This document shows, one piece after another, positions 62,995-64,000 of a stretch of 64,000 bases of DNA. The DNA is from Bacillota bacterium (GTDB lineage: Bacteria > Bacillota > Sulfobacillia > Symbiobacteriales > ZC4RG38): the NCBI GenBank assembly GCA_021890795.1, contig JAKKUO010000003.1, positions 1-64,000 of the forward strand, read 5' to 3'. The notes below the pieces were generated by a model. It did no database searches, was not told the origin of the DNA, and saw nothing but the letters and a program-made list of their open reading frames with translations. The number at the start of each line of letters is the position of its first letter. Within the stretch, counting starts at the first letter, position 1. A program made the translations under genes and the position numbers.

Positions 62995-63828
62995 CTACCG
63001 GGCCGGAACCGCCCGGGGCCGGGGGAGGAAGAGGGTCCCCGGCACCTCCCCCCGGCCGATGGCCGCCAGCACCCCGGGCCGGTGGCCCGAGGTCAGCACC
63101 ATCGGGATCCCCGCGGCCATGCAGATCGCCGCGGCCTGGAGTTTGGTCCGCATCCCGCCGGTGCCCACGGGGGTACCGGCCCCGCCGGCCCCCCGCCAGA
63201 GGTCCGGCCCCAGTTCCGTCACCACCGGCACCGGCTCCTGCCCGGGGCAGGTCCGGGGGTCCCGGGGGTAGAGGCCGTCCACATCGCTGAGGATCACCAG
63301 GAGGTCCGCCCCCACCAGGGCCGCCACCCGGGCGGAGAGGGTGTCGTTGTCTCCCACCCGGATCTCCTCCGCCGTGACGGTGTCATTCTCGTTGACGATG
63401 GGCACCGTCCGCCACCCCAGGAGCACCGCCAGGGTCTCCCGGGCACTCTCCCGGCGCCGGGGGTCCTCCAGGTCCTCCCGGGTGAGGAGCACCTGGGCCA
63501 CCACCAGGCCGTACTCGGCAAAGAGCTTCTCGTAGTGCTGCATAAGGAGCCCCTGTCCCACCGCGGCCAGGGCCTGCTTCTCCACCAGGGTCCGGGGCCG
63601 GCTTGTGAGCCCCATCCGGCCCATGCCGGCGCCCACCGCCCCGGAGGTGACCAGAATCACCTCCCGGCCCTCCCCGTGCAGGTCGGCCAGCTGCCGGACC
63701 AGGGCCTCCATCCGGCCGAAGTGCAGCCGGCCGCCGGGGTGGGTGAGGATCGAGGTACCCACCTTCACCACCACCCGCCGGAGCCGCCCCGGATCCAGGC
63801 GGCCCGCTCCGGTCCACGCCTCCGCCAT
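62995..63828 (-). CDS. proB: Glutamate 5-kinase without PUA domain
   Basis: A 277-residue amino-acid-kinase-fold protein. It has VVVKVGTSILTHPGGRL, VTSGAVGAGMGRMGL, NENDTVTAEEIRVGDNDTLSARVA, LSDVDGLYPRDP and GTGGMRTKLQAA. It phosphorylates glutamate, the committed step of proline synthesis. It ends soon after the kinase domain and lacks the about 90-residue C-terminal PUA domain of E. coli ProB; PUA-less forms are known. The start is ATG 63828 behind GGAGGGAG. It heads the proBA operon. Confidence 0.93.
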   Translation of the reverse strand: MAEAWTGAGRLDPGRLRRVVVKVGTSILTHPGGRLHFGRMEALVRQLADLHGEGREVILVTSGAVGAGMGRMGLTSRPRTLVEKQALAAVGQGLLMQHYEKLFAEYGLVVAQVLLTREDLEDPRRRESARETLAVLLGWRTVPIVNENDTVTAEEIRVGDNDTLSARVAALVGADLLVILSDVDGLYPRDPRTCPGQEPVPVVTELGPDLWRGAGGAGTPVGTGGMRTKLQAAAICMAAGIPMVLTSGHRPGVLAAIGRGEVPGTLFLPRPRAVPAR

Positions 63829-64000
63829 TGCCGCTCCCTCCTTCCTTGCTCCCTCCGGGCAAGAGCGGCGTCAACCCCCGTTCCGCCCCGGCCGCCACCG
63901 CCCGCTCCCCCGCCGTCCCGGGGCCAGGGGCTCCCCACCCCGGTGGCCGCCGCCGGCCAGGAGCCCAAAGCCCCCGGCCAAAAGCCCAAAGCCCCCCGCC

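Overview
The window is very GC-rich and dominated by minus-strand genes. It reads as part of the chromosome of a spore-forming, high-GC Firmicute. The evidence is a gerA-gerB-gerC germination operon, small Gly- or Cys-rich coat-like proteins behind sigma-K-like promoters, a hemAXCDB-ordered haem operon, GGAGG-type ribosome binding sites with many GTG and TTG starts, and late menaquinone genes of the futalosine type. A Thermaerobacter- or Symbiobacterium-like thermophile would fit; that is inference and no search was run. I found no rRNA, tRNA, CRISPR array, transposase or prophage.

Layout. 1-5.3 kb: a leftward sugar operon (GH4 6-phospho-glycosidase, ChbG/YdjC deacetylase, NagE-type PTS IICBA, then PxpA). 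5.7-8.7 kb: a tiny secreted peptide, a metallo-hydrolase, an S41 peptidase and a Gly-rich coat-like protein. 8.8-13.6 kb: a ger operon with a probable two-helix fourth subunit. 13.6-18.2 kb: an HOGA/DapA-type aldolase, TatA, an SLH-domain protein, a GDPD and a Cys-rich repeat protein. 18.3-22.8 kb: a methylmalonyl-CoA mutase operon (mutase, B12 subunit, MeaB, acyl-CoA dehydrogenase). 23-30.5 kb: UppP, UDP-glucose dehydrogenase, RsmD, a membrane protein, FabH, a SCO protein, a YwiC-like protein and an SCP2 protein. 30.6-34.4 kb: a polar amino-acid ABC transporter plus aminotransferase behind a sigma-A promoter with a near-consensus ARG box. 35-40.5 kb: hemAXCDB. 40.5-48.7 kb: GNAT, MenG, an SsuABC-like ABC transporter, UbiA and UbiD in one leftward run, then a (p)ppGpp synthetase and divergent UbiX. 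48.7-57.7 kb: an orphan DNA methyltransferase, SucCD, a class II aldolase fusion, NDH-2 with an overlapping small membrane gene, isocitrate/isopropylmalate dehydrogenase and a DCC protein. 57.8-64 kb: aconitase, an IclR regulator and ProBA.

How the genes fit together. Central respiration is well represented: aconitase, an isocitrate-dehydrogenase-type enzyme and SucCD (TCA cycle), methylmalonyl-CoA mutase feeding succinyl-CoA, NDH-2, late menaquinone synthesis, haem synthesis, and SCO for oxidase assembly. Sporulation and germination genes form a second theme.

Two patterns cut across the window. Many intergenic gaps carry short tandem repeats (units of 13-45 bp) next to perfect hairpins, each locus with its own unrelated unit. 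Several conserved enzymes carry Pro/Gly/Ala-rich insertions or tails, including HemC, MeaB, GerA, GerC, the PTS linker and NDH-2.
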